Shown one piece after another: positions 19,780 to 28,623 of a stretch of DNA of 64,000 nt. The stretch lies in contig WGLP01000002.1 in NCBI GenBank assembly GCA_016125505.1, positions 1,148,082-1,212,081 of the forward strand, read 5' to 3'. This DNA comes from Gammaproteobacteria bacterium (lineage in GTDB: Bacteria > Pseudomonadota > Gammaproteobacteria > UBA6429 > Thiohalophilaceae). The position numbers were made by a program, and so were the translations under genes. The notes under the pieces are model-generated. The model ran no database searches. It saw only the letters and a list, made by a program, of their open reading frames with translations, and was not told the DNA's origin. Position 1 is the first letter of the stretch, and each line of letters starts with the position of its first letter.

Positions 19780-20613
19780 ATGACAGAAGTTGAGTTGCAA
19801 AGCACGCCCGAACAACAGGAAATGCCCTTTGCGGTTGTGCAAGGGGTCCCGTTTACCCGACTCCCCAAAGATCTCTACATTCCCCCCGATGCCCTGGAAG
19901 TCTTTCTGGCCGAGGCCTTTGAAGGTCCGCTCGATTTATTGCTGTATCTGATCAAGCGCCAGAATCTGGATATCCTGGATATTCCCATTGCCGAGATTAC
20001 CCGCCAGTACGTGGAATACGTGGACCTGATGAAAGGTCTGCGCCTGGAGCTGGCGGCGGAATACCTGGTGATGGCGGCGATGCTGGCGGAGATCAAATCG
20101 CGCATGTTGCTGCCCCGGCCGGTGGAAGAAGAGGATGAAGAAGACCCTCGCGCGGAGCTGGTACGCCGCCTGCAAGAGTACGAACGTTTCCGTCAAGCGG
20201 CGGAGGATCTCAATACACTGCCGCGCGTCGATCGGGATACACCACCCGTGGAACTCGTCGTGCCGGATCGCAAGGTCGTGAAGCTGCCGCCACGCGTGGA
20301 GATGAAAGACCTCATTTTTGCCCTGCGCGATGTTATTGTGCGCGCTGAAAACTATGCGCATCACCACATCCAGATGGAACCGCTGTCCGTACGTGAGCGC
20401 ATGTCGAATGTGCTTAAGGTGGTACGCGGCGATGACTTTATCGAATTCAGCAAATTGTTCACACCGGATGAGGGGCGTGCCGGTGTAGTAGTGACATTGC
20501 TGGCGATACTTGAACTGCTCAAACAATCCTTGATCGAAATGGTGCAAAGCGAAATCTTCGGCCAGATTCATGTCAAGGCTGCCGGCAGCCGTGTGCAACA
20601 GGAAGAGGCGTGA
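19780..20613 (+). CDS. scpA: Segregation and condensation protein A
   Basis: The kleisin that bridges SMC heads. In 277 residues the FEGPLDLLLYLIKRQNLDILD segment (about 45-65) is the N-terminal kleisin signature, AEYLVMAAMLAEIKSRMLLP follows, and a C-terminal winged helix lies near 225-270. An acidic run EEEDEEDPRAE separates them. It is 47 bp upstream of scpB. With smc at 7952 the condensin is complete. Confidence 0.94.
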   Translation: MTEVELQSTPEQQEMPFAVVQGVPFTRLPKDLYIPPDALEVFLAEAFEGPLDLLLYLIKRQNLDILDIPIAEITRQYVEYVDLMKGLRLELAAEYLVMAAMLAEIKSRMLLPRPVEEEDEEDPRAELVRRLQEYERFRQAAEDLNTLPRVDRDTPPVELVVPDRKVVKLPPRVEMKDLIFALRDVIVRAENYAHHHIQMEPLSVRERMSNVLKVVRGDDFIEFSKLFTPDEGRAGVVVTLLAILELLKQSLIEMVQSEIFGQIHVKAAGSRVQQEEA

Positions 20614-20660
20614 TCACGACACGCTAATTACGAATCAAACTGCTTTAAGATTGCGAGAAC

Positions 20661-21353
20661 ATGGAAACAGAACAACTCAAACGTATACTCGAAGCGCTCA
20701 TCATGGCCTCCAGCACACCATTGAGCATGGACCGCATGCTGGCCGTGTTTCCCGAGGATCAACAACCGGAGCACGAAACCCTGCGTGAGGCCTTGACTGC
20801 CCTGGCGCAAGATTATGCCGGCACCAGCCTGGAGTTAAAAGAAGTCAGCACCGGGTATCGTTTTCAGGTACGCAAAGATTACGCGGAATGGGTGGGCAAA
20901 CTCTGGGAAGAAAAACCGGCGCGGTATTCCCGTGCCTTGCTGGAAACGCTTGCACTGGTGGCCTACAAGCAGCCGATTACCCGCGGTGAGATCGAAAAGA
21001 TCCGTGGTGTCAGCGTGAACACCCAGATCATGAAGACCTTGCTGGAACGCGAATGGGTGACCATCGTCGGTCATCGCGACGTGCCGGGCAAACCCGCCAT
21101 TTATGCGACAACGAAACAGTTTCTGGATTACTTCAATCTGAAATCGCTGGCAGATCTGCCGCCGTTGGCGGAGATCAGAGACCTGGACCAGCTCAATGGT
21201 GAACTTGCTTTTCCAGCAGCCGAAGATGAAGACGACGCAGAAGCTAACGCGAATACAGAAGGTGAAGCAAGCGACACCGTTGTCAATCTGGACGTTGAGG
21301 CGGCGGAGTCGGAAGATGCGGACATGGGACAAGCCATGACCGCCGAACACTAA
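20661..21353 (+). CDS. scpB: Segregation and condensation protein B
   Basis: Winged-helix partner of ScpA and SMC, 230 residues. Two winged-helix domains cover about residues 1-170, with the ETLALVAYKQPITRGEIEKIRGV motif in the second. Residues 185-230 form a disordered acidic tail (EDEDDAEANANTEGEASD). rluB starts 26 bp after, so scpA-scpB-rluB is one unit, a standard arrangement. Confidence 0.95.
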   Translation: METEQLKRILEALIMASSTPLSMDRMLAVFPEDQQPEHETLREALTALAQDYAGTSLELKEVSTGYRFQVRKDYAEWVGKLWEEKPARYSRALLETLALVAYKQPITRGEIEKIRGVSVNTQIMKTLLEREWVTIVGHRDVPGKPAIYATTKQFLDYFNLKSLADLPPLAEIRDLDQLNGELAFPAAEDEDDAEANANTEGEASDTVVNLDVEAAESEDADMGQAMTAEH

Positions 21354-21379
21354 TTCACGTCTTTTACCCGATCGTCCCC

Positions 21380-22195
21380 ATGGACGAAAAAATTCAAAAG
21401 GTCCTCGCCAATCTGGGCTATGCTTCGCGGCGTGAAATCGAACGCTGGATCGAGGAAGGTCGTGTCCGTGTCAATAACCAGGTGATCGGGCTGGGTGTCC
21501 GCGTGACGCCTGCGGATAAGATCAGTATCGATGGCAAACCGGTACATCGTGTCCCGACACAACAGATACCGCGAGTCTTAATTTATCACAAACCGGTCGG
21601 CGAGATTTGTACCCGTAGTGACCCGCAAGGGCGACCCAGTGTGTTCGATAAGTTGCCACGGCTCAGCAAAGGTCGCTGGATTGCCGTAGGTCGTCTCGAC
21701 ATCAATACCACCGGGCTCCTGCTGTTTACCGATACAGGTGAACTGGCGAATCGGCTTATGCATCCGCGTTATGGCATCGAGCGTGAGTATGCGGTACGTG
21801 TGCTGGGGCAGGTTACTCCCGAACAGCTTTTAGCCTTGCAACAAGGTGTCGAACTCGAAGATGGCATCGCCAGGTTTGTTGCGGTGACTGATGCCGGCGG
21901 CACTGGTGCGAATCATTGGTACCATGTGACTTTACTGGAAGGGCGAAACCGTGAAGTAAAACGGTTGTGGGCGGCGATAGGTCTGCAGGTGAGTCGTTTG
22001 CATCGCATACGGTATGGCCCCGTAAGCTTGCCACGATCAGTGAAGTTAGGGCAGTATCAGGAAATGGAAGATCAGGCAAAGGAACTGTTGCTGAAGACAG
22101 TCGGGCTTGACGAGCTATTGAATAAATCCCTGACGCCAACTGCCCCCTCAAACCAGCGGCGCAGAAAGACAAAAACAATTAAAAACCGGAGGTAG
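21380..22195 (+). CDS. rluB: 23S rRNA pseudouridine(2605) synthase
   Basis: Converts U2605 of 23S rRNA to pseudouridine. An S4 RNA-binding domain (about residues 1-60) precedes the RsuA-type catalytic domain; the catalytic aspartate is in GRLDINTTGLL (about residues 113-123). LLEGRNREVKRLW and RLHRIRYGPV are typical of RluB. The C-terminus is a short basic tail (QRRRKTKTIKNRR). The GGAGG at its very end overlaps the stop and could serve a tiny downstream frame. Confidence 0.94.
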   Translation: MDEKIQKVLANLGYASRREIERWIEEGRVRVNNQVIGLGVRVTPADKISIDGKPVHRVPTQQIPRVLIYHKPVGEICTRSDPQGRPSVFDKLPRLSKGRWIAVGRLDINTTGLLLFTDTGELANRLMHPRYGIEREYAVRVLGQVTPEQLLALQQGVELEDGIARFVAVTDAGGTGANHWYHVTLLEGRNREVKRLWAAIGLQVSRLHRIRYGPVSLPRSVKLGQYQEMEDQAKELLLKTVGLDELLNKSLTPTAPSNQRRRKTKTIKNRR

Positions 22196-22199
22196 TCGA

Positions 22200-22268
22200 A
22201 TGCGTATCCGTATGCTTGTGTTGCTTGCGGTGGTCTTATTCGTGGCAAGCTTGCCGTTATACCAGTAA
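22200..22268 (+). CDS. Possible 22-residue hydrophobic peptide
   Basis: ATG 22200 opens a 22-codon frame, MRIRMLVLLAVVLFVASLPLYQ, ending in TAA. It is a single hydrophobic helix with a basic N-terminus, like a small membrane peptide or a bare signal anchor. A strong Shine-Dalgarno GGAGG lies 7 bases upstream, within the end of rluB, which is why it is listed. It could also be the decayed start of a longer lost gene. No homologue is recognised. Confidence 0.35.
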   Translation: MRIRMLVLLAVVLFVASLPLYQ

Positions 22269-22355
22269 ACGAAGGTAACGCCTTTCCAGTGTCATGCGCG
22301 GCACGTGGACGTACTATAGAATCAGTTTCTCACATTGTCATGACGTCGTAACAAG

Positions 22356-23018
22356 ATGGCAAGTCTCACATTCAATCAAGTTTACCAACGTCTGTTGCGG
22401 CAATATGGTCCCCAGGACTGGTGGCCGGGCGATACTGCATTTGAGATCATGGTTGGTGCGGTGTTGACGCAGAATACCAGCTGGACGAATGTTGAACGCG
22501 CTATCGGGAATTTAAAACAACGGGATGCACTCTCGTCATCGCGAATCGTCGCAATGCCACACGCACAACTTGCGCGTTTGTTGACCCCGGCAGGCTACTT
22601 TAATGTCAAAGCGACACGGCTGAAAAATTATTGCGTATGGTACGAGTCGCAAGGTGGTCTGAGTAAACTGAAAAGACTCTCTACTGAGATTTTGCGCAAA
22701 AGCCTGCTCTCAGTTAACGGCGTGGGAGCGGAAACCGCAGACGATATTCTGTTATATGCCTTCGATCGCCCGGTATTTGTTATTGATGCCTATACACGTC
22801 GATTGTTTACGCGTTTGGGATTGGTCGAAGGCAATGAATCGTACGAGGAGTTGCGGCGTATATTCGAATCCAAGCTTGCGAGAGTGAAGGATAAGGTCGG
22901 GGTGTTTAACGAGTATCACGCGCTCATCGTTCATCACGCCAAGTATTTTTGTCGCACCAAGCCAAGGTGCCAGGATTGTTGTCTGCAGCACTGTTGTATA
23001 GGCGCAGTGATATCCTGA
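22356..23018 (+). CDS. Endonuclease III-related DNA glycosylase (HhH-GPD, COG2231-like)
   Basis: A 220-residue base-excision repair protein of the HhH-GPD superfamily. The helix-hairpin-helix is SVNGVGAETAD (residues 119-129) and the essential aspartate is D144 in VIDAYTRR. The lysine that gives EndoIII its AP-lyase activity (Lys120 of E. coli Nth) is E126 here, so it is likely a monofunctional glycosylase, in the manner of MagIII-like alkylbase glycosylases. C-terminal cysteines 199, 205, 208/209 and 213/214 fit a 4Fe-4S site of slightly shortened spacing. The substrate base is not known. Confidence 0.8.
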   Translation: MASLTFNQVYQRLLRQYGPQDWWPGDTAFEIMVGAVLTQNTSWTNVERAIGNLKQRDALSSSRIVAMPHAQLARLLTPAGYFNVKATRLKNYCVWYESQGGLSKLKRLSTEILRKSLLSVNGVGAETADDILLYAFDRPVFVIDAYTRRLFTRLGLVEGNESYEELRRIFESKLARVKDKVGVFNEYHALIVHHAKYFCRTKPRCQDCCLQHCCIGAVIS

Positions 23019-23053
23019 GAAGGGAAAATTGTGGCGGAGAATTTGCGAACCGG

Positions 23054-23482
23054 TTAACCGGCCTGGCGCATCTGGTGTTTGGAACGCAGGGTAAAAGGCT
23101 TAAGGCCCCTGGGAAGATCGATAAAGTCACTCAGTAACACGACAACCTTGTCGATATCGCCGGAGGCGATCTTCATCAGCGATTGTACGTTCTTGTCATC
23201 TTCCAGCGACTGGTTGAAATCGCGCAGGACATAGACACCAAAGTGTTTGCTGGCTTCGATGTGTGCCAACAGTTCGCGTGCGGAAGTCGTGCGTGGGATG
23301 GTGATGTGTGAGGCACCGATGCGATGCAGGCCTTGATTGACCTGCCAGTGATAAAACGCCTTATTGCTAAAACGGCTGAGTTGGGTGAAGAGCTCGGTTA
23401 CCCGTTCGGGATCGTAGGTTTCGATACTGACGATGCGAAAATTCGCATCCAGCATTTGGTCGAGTTGATCCAGGTAATTCAT
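23054..23482 (-). CDS. Small protein resembling the N-terminal domain of Ycf46-type AAA proteins
   Basis: A 142-residue soluble protein. The pattern LDANFRIVSIETYDPERVTELFTQL...KAFYHWQVNQGL, then LLAHIE.. and VYVLRDF..SLEDDKNVQSLMKIA, resembles the N-terminal domain that precedes the ATPase in Ycf46/AAA proteins, but there is no Walker A or B and the frame ends before an ATPase would begin. Whether it is a truncated remnant or a stand-alone domain cannot be told. It lies convergent with the glycosylase gene and downstream of the diguanylate cyclase gene on the same strand. Confidence 0.6.
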   Translation of the reverse strand: MNYLDQLDQMLDANFRIVSIETYDPERVTELFTQLSRFSNKAFYHWQVNQGLHRIGASHITIPRTTSARELLAHIEASKHFGVYVLRDFNQSLEDDKNVQSLMKIASGDIDKVVVLLSDFIDLPRGLKPFTLRSKHQMRQAG

Positions 23483-23601
23483 CGTTTTGGCGCCTCGGTA
23501 AATTACATTACCTATAATACTTGTAACGTATTCTACTCCGAAATCCTGAAGCGCTCATCCAGATCTGTGAAATATTTCAAAAATTCACAAATTTTAGGCG
23601 G

Positions 23602-24540
23602 TTACGACTGGCGACCCTGTTTTTCGGCGCTACTGTGGACTTGATTCCGCCCTGCCTTTTTTGCCTGGTACAGTGCTGTATCGGCCTTATTAAACAGGCG
23701 GTTAGCGCTATCCCGGCGACCCAGACTGGCCACACCGATGCTGACGGTAACATCGATCTCCTTGTTATTGTAGACAAAGGGGTAGGCAGCGACTGCCGCA
23801 CGCAGGCGTTCGCCCATCTGCCGGGCACCATCCAGGTCGGTTCCGGATAAGACCAGCGCGAATTCCTCGCCACCGTAGCGGAACAGCATATCGCTGGCGC
23901 GCATGGTTTCTTTCATGCAGGCGGTCAGCGATTTGAGCACGGCGTCGCCGGCACTGTGGCCCAGGGTGTCGTTAATCAGTTTGAAGTGATCGACGTCCAC
24001 GACCATCAGGGAAAGGGGATGGTCATGGCGATGAGCCAATTCCAGCTCCCGTTCCAGGCAGCGATCCATCGCCGCGCGGTTATTGGCGCCGGTCAGGCTA
24101 TCGAGTTGGGCAGCCTGTACCGCCTTTTGATACAGAATGGCATTACGCAAAGGGTATACAAGGTGATAAATGGAGTTTTCAAATTGTTCCATTTCGCCTT
24201 CGCTGAAGCGTTTATTGCGGGTGAATTTCATTTCACCTAAGGCATCACCGGCAATACTCAGCCGATAGGCACAACTATGGCGATCGGTCTTGCCAAAGTT
24301 AAAGCTGAAATTCAGCGCATTGTTCACGTATTCCAGGCCGGTGAACGGAACCGTTTCCTGCACGCTTTCGGAAAAATATTGCAGGACACTCTCCAGCTCC
24401 AGGGATGTCTGGAGCAAGCCGGCCAGTTTCAGCGTGCGCTGTAATTCCGGAATATCAAAGTCCAGCAACTCTTTGCCGGGTGCCGGGTTGGTGCCCGGGG
24501 TTTGCGTTTCGTTTCTGTCGGTAAACGTGTGGATTGCCAT
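23602..24540 (-). CDS. Diguanylate cyclase (GGDEF domain)
   Basis: Makes cyclic di-GMP from two GTP. The C-terminal GGDEF domain carries GGEEF (about residues 223-227 from the ATG at 24540), and an RxxD product-inhibition site (RASD) exactly five residues before it, so it should be active and feedback controlled. The N-terminal 140 residues hold no membrane segment and look like a cytosolic GAF-like sensory region. ATG 24540 is preferred to GTG 24549 because GAGTG lies at a proper distance. The signal sensed is unknown. Cyclic di-GMP often controls polysaccharide production, relevant to the EPS genes later in the window. Confidence 0.9.
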   Translation of the reverse strand: MAIHTFTDRNETQTPGTNPAPGKELLDFDIPELQRTLKLAGLLQTSLELESVLQYFSESVQETVPFTGLEYVNNALNFSFNFGKTDRHSCAYRLSIAGDALGEMKFTRNKRFSEGEMEQFENSIYHLVYPLRNAILYQKAVQAAQLDSLTGANNRAAMDRCLERELELAHRHDHPLSLMVVDVDHFKLINDTLGHSAGDAVLKSLTACMKETMRASDMLFRYGGEEFALVLSGTDLDGARQMGERLRAAVAAYPFVYNNKEIDVTVSIGVASLGRRDSANRLFNKADTALYQAKKAGRNQVHSSAEKQGRQS

Positions 24541-24675
24541 TGTTGTCACTCTACGTTAATTACCGCACTGTCATATGCGAAACACATGCCAATCCCAAAT
24601 TGCTGTATTGAGATTGGCGCTATCCTTTAAAAACAATAGGTTACGTTTGATGGTTCCAGCTTAGTGGCGTAAACG

Positions 24676-25473
24676 TCAAATATTCGACAGGGAAAAGGCT
24701 TGCCGGTCCCAGGTCAGGTGTTCGCCGCGTATGGCATGATGCTGCCCGTCGATGAGGTAAAGATAGGGAAGCAAACAGTCTTCGGGTGTGGGTAGCGACT
24801 CTACTTCCTCACCGGGAAAGGCCTGCCGGCGCAGCCAGGTCAGTACCGGGCCGGAGTCGAGGGAATTGACGCGAATACTGGTATTGTTTTCCCATTCATC
24901 CGCCAGGATCTGCATGAGGTTGTCCAGCCCTGCCTTGGCGACGGAATAGGTGCCCCAATAGGCGCGGCCATGATTTGCCACAGCATCGGAACTGAAGATG
25001 AGCGATGCCGACGGTGCGGCCTTCAGCAGGGGATAGCAGGCACGGGTAATGAGAAAGGGTGCCGTCAGATTGATCTGCATGACCTGCTGCCAGTTGAGAG
25101 GCTCAATCGCCATCATCGGTGAGTGCTGGCCCAGGATCGCGGCATTCTGTACCAGGCCGTCCAGGTGTTGAAAATTTTCCGCCATGACATCTGCCAGTTG
25201 ATCGAATGCCGCCGGCTGGGCCTTTTCGAGATCCAGCGGATAGATGGCCGGTTGGGGATAACCTGCCTGTTCGATCTCATCGTAAACCGCTTCGAGTTTT
25301 TTGACTTTACGCCCCAGCAGGATCACCGTCGCGCCATAGCGGGCGAAACCGATGGCGAGGGCACGTCCGATGCCATCTCCCGCACCGGTGACGAGGATAT
25401 TGCGGCCTTGTAATAGCTGCGCATCAGGTTGGTATGTCTGAAGATTAATATTGATCCCGGTGGATTCATTCAT
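24676..25473 (-). CDS. yciK: Short-chain dehydrogenase/reductase YciK
   Basis: A Rossmann-fold oxidoreductase of 265 residues. The NAD(P)-binding glycine motif is TGAGDGIGRA (about 29-38), NAAILG follows, and the active-site Ser-Tyr-Lys is seen in SSDAVANHGRAYWGTYSVAKAG. The sequence matches the YciK subgroup; substrate unknown. Its ATG overlaps the hpnE stop by 4 bp, so it is part of the squalene gene cluster, although yciK more usually follows ubiG and mupP, which lie 5 kb upstream here. Confidence 0.87.
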   Translation of the reverse strand: MNESTGININLQTYQPDAQLLQGRNILVTGAGDGIGRALAIGFARYGATVILLGRKVKKLEAVYDEIEQAGYPQPAIYPLDLEKAQPAAFDQLADVMAENFQHLDGLVQNAAILGQHSPMMAIEPLNWQQVMQINLTAPFLITRACYPLLKAAPSASLIFSSDAVANHGRAYWGTYSVAKAGLDNLMQILADEWENNTSIRVNSLDSGPVLTWLRRQAFPGEEVESLPTPEDCLLPYLYLIDGQHHAIRGEHLTWDRQAFSLSNI

Positions 25474-26798
25474 GCTTTCGTAACCTCTTGGTGAATCTTG
25501 TCAGCTGCGCGTTGACCGCTGATCACAGCGGATTCGATTGTCGCAGGATAACCTGTATTTGTGTAATCGCCGGCGAGCCAAAGACCTTGTACCGGCGTGC
25601 GATTGGTAGGGCGCAGTGTCTCAATACCCACGCGGCAGTTGAAGGTGGCGCGTTTTTCGCGGATGACCTGGACGGCGTTTGCTGCGGGCCAATGCGGGAA
25701 CAGTTGCTGTAATTCATCCTGTACGAGTGCGCCCAGCTCGTCGTTTTCGAGTTGCATGTGTGGGCCGGGTCCGCTGATGACGGCGGCAATCAAACCGGGC
25801 TGGCCGGTCACTCGACGATCGACGATCCATTGACTGGTCGTACCCAGCAATCCCTGGATCGGACGATCGGTCTGGACGCTGGGGGGATACTGTAGATATA
25901 TAGTGCAAATGGGATGGTAGTCGTAGCCACTCATATTGTAGGCAATGTCATGCAGCGCCGAATGCGGTTTCAGAAGCGGCTGACAGGCATGAGGGGGGAT
26001 GGCCAGCACAACCTGAGCGGCATCGTATCGATTATCGTCACATTTGATGCCGCGGACATGGCGTTTTTCGATCAGGAGTTCGGTGACACGCTGACTCAGA
26101 TGGACGAAGCCGCCGTGTTGCTCAATATAATCAAAGGCAGGGTCAGGTAATAATCTGCCAAGATCGACTCGGGGAATAATCATGTCCGCGTCCCGATGCG
26201 AACGGCAGAAACTGTCATGCAGAACGCGAATAAATACATCAGAAGAGGCTTCTTCTATTGGCGTATTCAGGGATGCCAGACATATTGGCTCCCAGAGGGC
26301 GCGGATGACGTTGTCGGTCTGATTGTAACGGGACAGCAATTGCGCAACGCTGATGTCTTCTTCCGTAGAGATGGCATTGCCGAAAAGCCGCAGGCCTAAC
26401 AAAAAGGCGGACCATCGGTCCCGGATGCTGAAACCCTTGCTACCCAACAGACCAAACAATAAATTCAGCGGGCTGAATAAATGCGGCATGCGAAACTGAA
26501 AATGGTGATCGTGCGCGCGCAGTAAATATAAATCGAGCATTTCGCGCTGAAGTGTTTTTTCAAGTGGTATATTCAGCTGTTTCAGCAGCGCCAGTGTCTG
26601 GTGATAGGCGCCGAGCATGACGTGTTGACCATTGTCGACGCCCTGATCGTCGAATGCGACTCGTCGTGCGCGGCCACCCAATTGCCGCGCGGATTCGAGC
26701 AGGGTGACGGCGTGTCCACGTGCGGTCAATTGCACGGCACAGGCAAGACCCGCCCAACCGCCGCCGACGACAATGATGGCATTTTCCCCGTCAGACAT
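25470..26798 (-). CDS. hpnE: Hydroxysqualene dehydroxylase
   Basis: FAD-dependent enzyme that turns hydroxysqualene into squalene, last step of the three-enzyme HpnC-HpnD-HpnE route used by hopanoid makers. The 442-residue protein opens with the dinucleotide-binding VVGGGWAGLACAVQLTARGH (about 11-30) followed by LESARQLGGRARR, and ends with the flavin-binding GLWLAGDYTNTGYPATIESAVISG. It overlaps hpnD by 8 bp and yciK by 4 bp. Confidence 0.92.
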   Translation of the reverse strand: MSDGENAIIVVGGGWAGLACAVQLTARGHAVTLLESARQLGGRARRVAFDDQGVDNGQHVMLGAYHQTLALLKQLNIPLEKTLQREMLDLYLLRAHDHHFQFRMPHLFSPLNLLFGLLGSKGFSIRDRWSAFLLGLRLFGNAISTEEDISVAQLLSRYNQTDNVIRALWEPICLASLNTPIEEASSDVFIRVLHDSFCRSHRDADMIIPRVDLGRLLPDPAFDYIEQHGGFVHLSQRVTELLIEKRHVRGIKCDDNRYDAAQVVLAIPPHACQPLLKPHSALHDIAYNMSGYDYHPICTIYLQYPPSVQTDRPIQGLLGTTSQWIVDRRVTGQPGLIAAVISGPGPHMQLENDELGALVQDELQQLFPHWPAANAVQVIREKRATFNCRVGIETLRPTNRTPVQGLWLAGDYTNTGYPATIESAVISGQRAADKIHQEVTKA

Positions 26799-27666
26799 GG
26801 TGTGTCCGGCGCTGTAATTTGCGATGTAGTCGATCTTCGCTGCGACGGGTGCGCCAGGCGATCCAGAGCTTGCGAAGCGGCGTCAGGGCAATACGGTGTT
26901 CGAGCACCTTGCGGCCATCGCGTTCAATCTCTGTGAGCAGACGTTGATAGATTGCCGCCATGATAATACCGGCGCGTTGACTATGCCGATCAGCATCGGG
27001 TAACAAGGCCATCGCTCGTTCGTAATACTCGGAGGCCCGTTTGATTTGAAATCGCATCATGCGATCGAACCCATCGGTGTGTCGGCGTTGGCGGATATCG
27101 GTTTCGGTTACACCGAACTCTGCCATTTCGTGCTGGGGGAGATAAAAGCGGTCATGCCGGCTGTCTTCGTAGATATCCCGAATGATATTGGTCAGTTGAA
27201 AAGCGACACCAAGGTTATGCGCATATTTGAGGGTTTGCCGATCCTCGTAGCCAAAAATTTCGGCGGAGAGTAGCCCGACAACCCCGGCGACACGATGGCA
27301 ATATAACGCAAGGTCCTTGAAATCCTGATAACGGTTTGCGTGCAGATCCATTTCCATACCGTCCAGGATCTCGAGGAAATATTCCTGGGCCAGGGCGAAT
27401 CGGGAAATGTGTTTGGCAAGCGCGTGGGTGACCGGATGTTGCGGCTCACCTGCAAATAAGCGCGAGATCTCTTCGCGCCACCAGTCAAGCTTGACCTGTT
27501 TGATATGTGCTTCGCCACGACTGTCCACGATATCATCGACTTCGCGGCAGAAGGCATACAGTGCGGTGATGGCATCACGTTTGTCAACGGGCAGACTCAG
27601 GAAACTGTAATAAAAATTCGAGCCGCTCTGTACGGTCTTTTGTTGGCAATATTCCTGGGGCGTCAT
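26791..27666 (-). CDS. hpnD: Presqualene diphosphate synthase
   Basis: Condenses two farnesyl diphosphates to presqualene diphosphate. The 291-residue trans-isoprenyl synthase has two aspartate-rich motifs, CREVDDIVD (residues 40-48) and NIIRDIYED (about 160-168), and RFYLP soon after the second. Members this close to HpnC and HpnE belong to HpnD rather than phytoene synthase. It lies 37 bp after hpnC. Confidence 0.92.
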   Translation of the reverse strand: MTPQEYCQQKTVQSGSNFYYSFLSLPVDKRDAITALYAFCREVDDIVDSRGEAHIKQVKLDWWREEISRLFAGEPQHPVTHALAKHISRFALAQEYFLEILDGMEMDLHANRYQDFKDLALYCHRVAGVVGLLSAEIFGYEDRQTLKYAHNLGVAFQLTNIIRDIYEDSRHDRFYLPQHEMAEFGVTETDIRQRRHTDGFDRMMRFQIKRASEYYERAMALLPDADRHSQRAGIIMAAIYQRLLTEIERDGRKVLEHRIALTPLRKLWIAWRTRRSEDRLHRKLQRRTHHV

Positions 27667-27703
27667 GGTTTAGGGTGGCTTTCGGGGCTTGGCGCGTAGT
27701 CTA

Positions 27704-28573
27704 TCATGTCGGCTTTACTGTCTGAAATAACAGACTGCGTACGGTGATCACGGCGATATCACGCGAATGCAGCGTTGGACGTGTGTACACATCGCTTCGT
27801 GCAGACAGTTTACTGTGTATGCGAAATGCGCTGGCGAGGGTGAGTTTGAGCAAGAGCCGCAGGCGGCCGTGGCAGCGTGCGAGCAGGGGGAGTCCGGCGA
27901 CCAGCCCGGCGTGGGCACGTTGTAGCTGAAATTGTACGAGTTTCTGGAGGGCAGGAGTTTGGTGTTGTTGCGCAAGACAGGTTTCGTCGACACCAAATTT
28001 CGCCATTTCGTCCTGCGGGATGTAAAGACGCCCGCGCTGTTGATAATCGCTTGCCAGGTCCTGAACGAAATTCAGCAATTGCAAGGCTGTGCAGATCTGA
28101 TTTGAATATTCGGCGTTCGTTTCATCCCAGCGGTCATGCAGTCGTAATACAAGTTCACCGACGGGATTGGCGGAATTATCACAGTAGGCAGCCAGGGCCG
28201 GATAGTCGGGGAAGCGCTGTCGGTCGATGTCGCTGCGAAAGGCGTCTAACAATTTCTTAAATGGCGTTAACGGTAAACGAAAAGCCTGAATGGTATCCGC
28301 CAAGGCAATAAATATCGGGTCGGCCGATGCCGTGTCCGTCCCAAGATGTGCTAATTGCGCAACAAATGCATCCAACTGTTGATGTCGTGCGGTCTGGGTC
28401 ATGTCTCCCTCGTCGGCAATATCATCCGCACTACGGGCAAAGGCATAGATTGCGGCCGTTGCGCGACGTTGCGGGCGAGCGAGCAGGCGCGACGCTGTGG
28501 GAAAATTCTCGTAATGTCGCCGTGCGATTTGTTCGCAATAGCGGTATGCGTCGTCCAGCGTATCGTCGGTCAT
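27704..28573 (-). CDS. hpnC: Hydroxysqualene synthase
   Basis: Converts presqualene diphosphate to hydroxysqualene. A 289-residue squalene/phytoene synthase-fold protein; motif ARSADDIAD (about residues 45-53) and the second region LNFVQDLASDYQQRGRLYIPQDEM (about 165-188) are visible. Together with hpnD and hpnE it makes squalene without the single-enzyme SqS. No squalene-hopene cyclase is in the window. It is transcribed away from the small membrane protein at 28624. Confidence 0.92.
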   Translation of the reverse strand: MTDDTLDDAYRYCEQIARRHYENFPTASRLLARPQRRATAAIYAFARSADDIADEGDMTQTARHQQLDAFVAQLAHLGTDTASADPIFIALADTIQAFRLPLTPFKKLLDAFRSDIDRQRFPDYPALAAYCDNSANPVGELVLRLHDRWDETNAEYSNQICTALQLLNFVQDLASDYQQRGRLYIPQDEMAKFGVDETCLAQQHQTPALQKLVQFQLQRAHAGLVAGLPLLARCHGRLRLLLKLTLASAFRIHSKLSARSDVYTRPTLHSRDIAVITVRSLLFQTVKPT

Positions 28574-28623
28574 GATATTTTGCTAATGTTGCCGTTTCGA
28601 CATTGTCTATTTCGGAGAAACAA

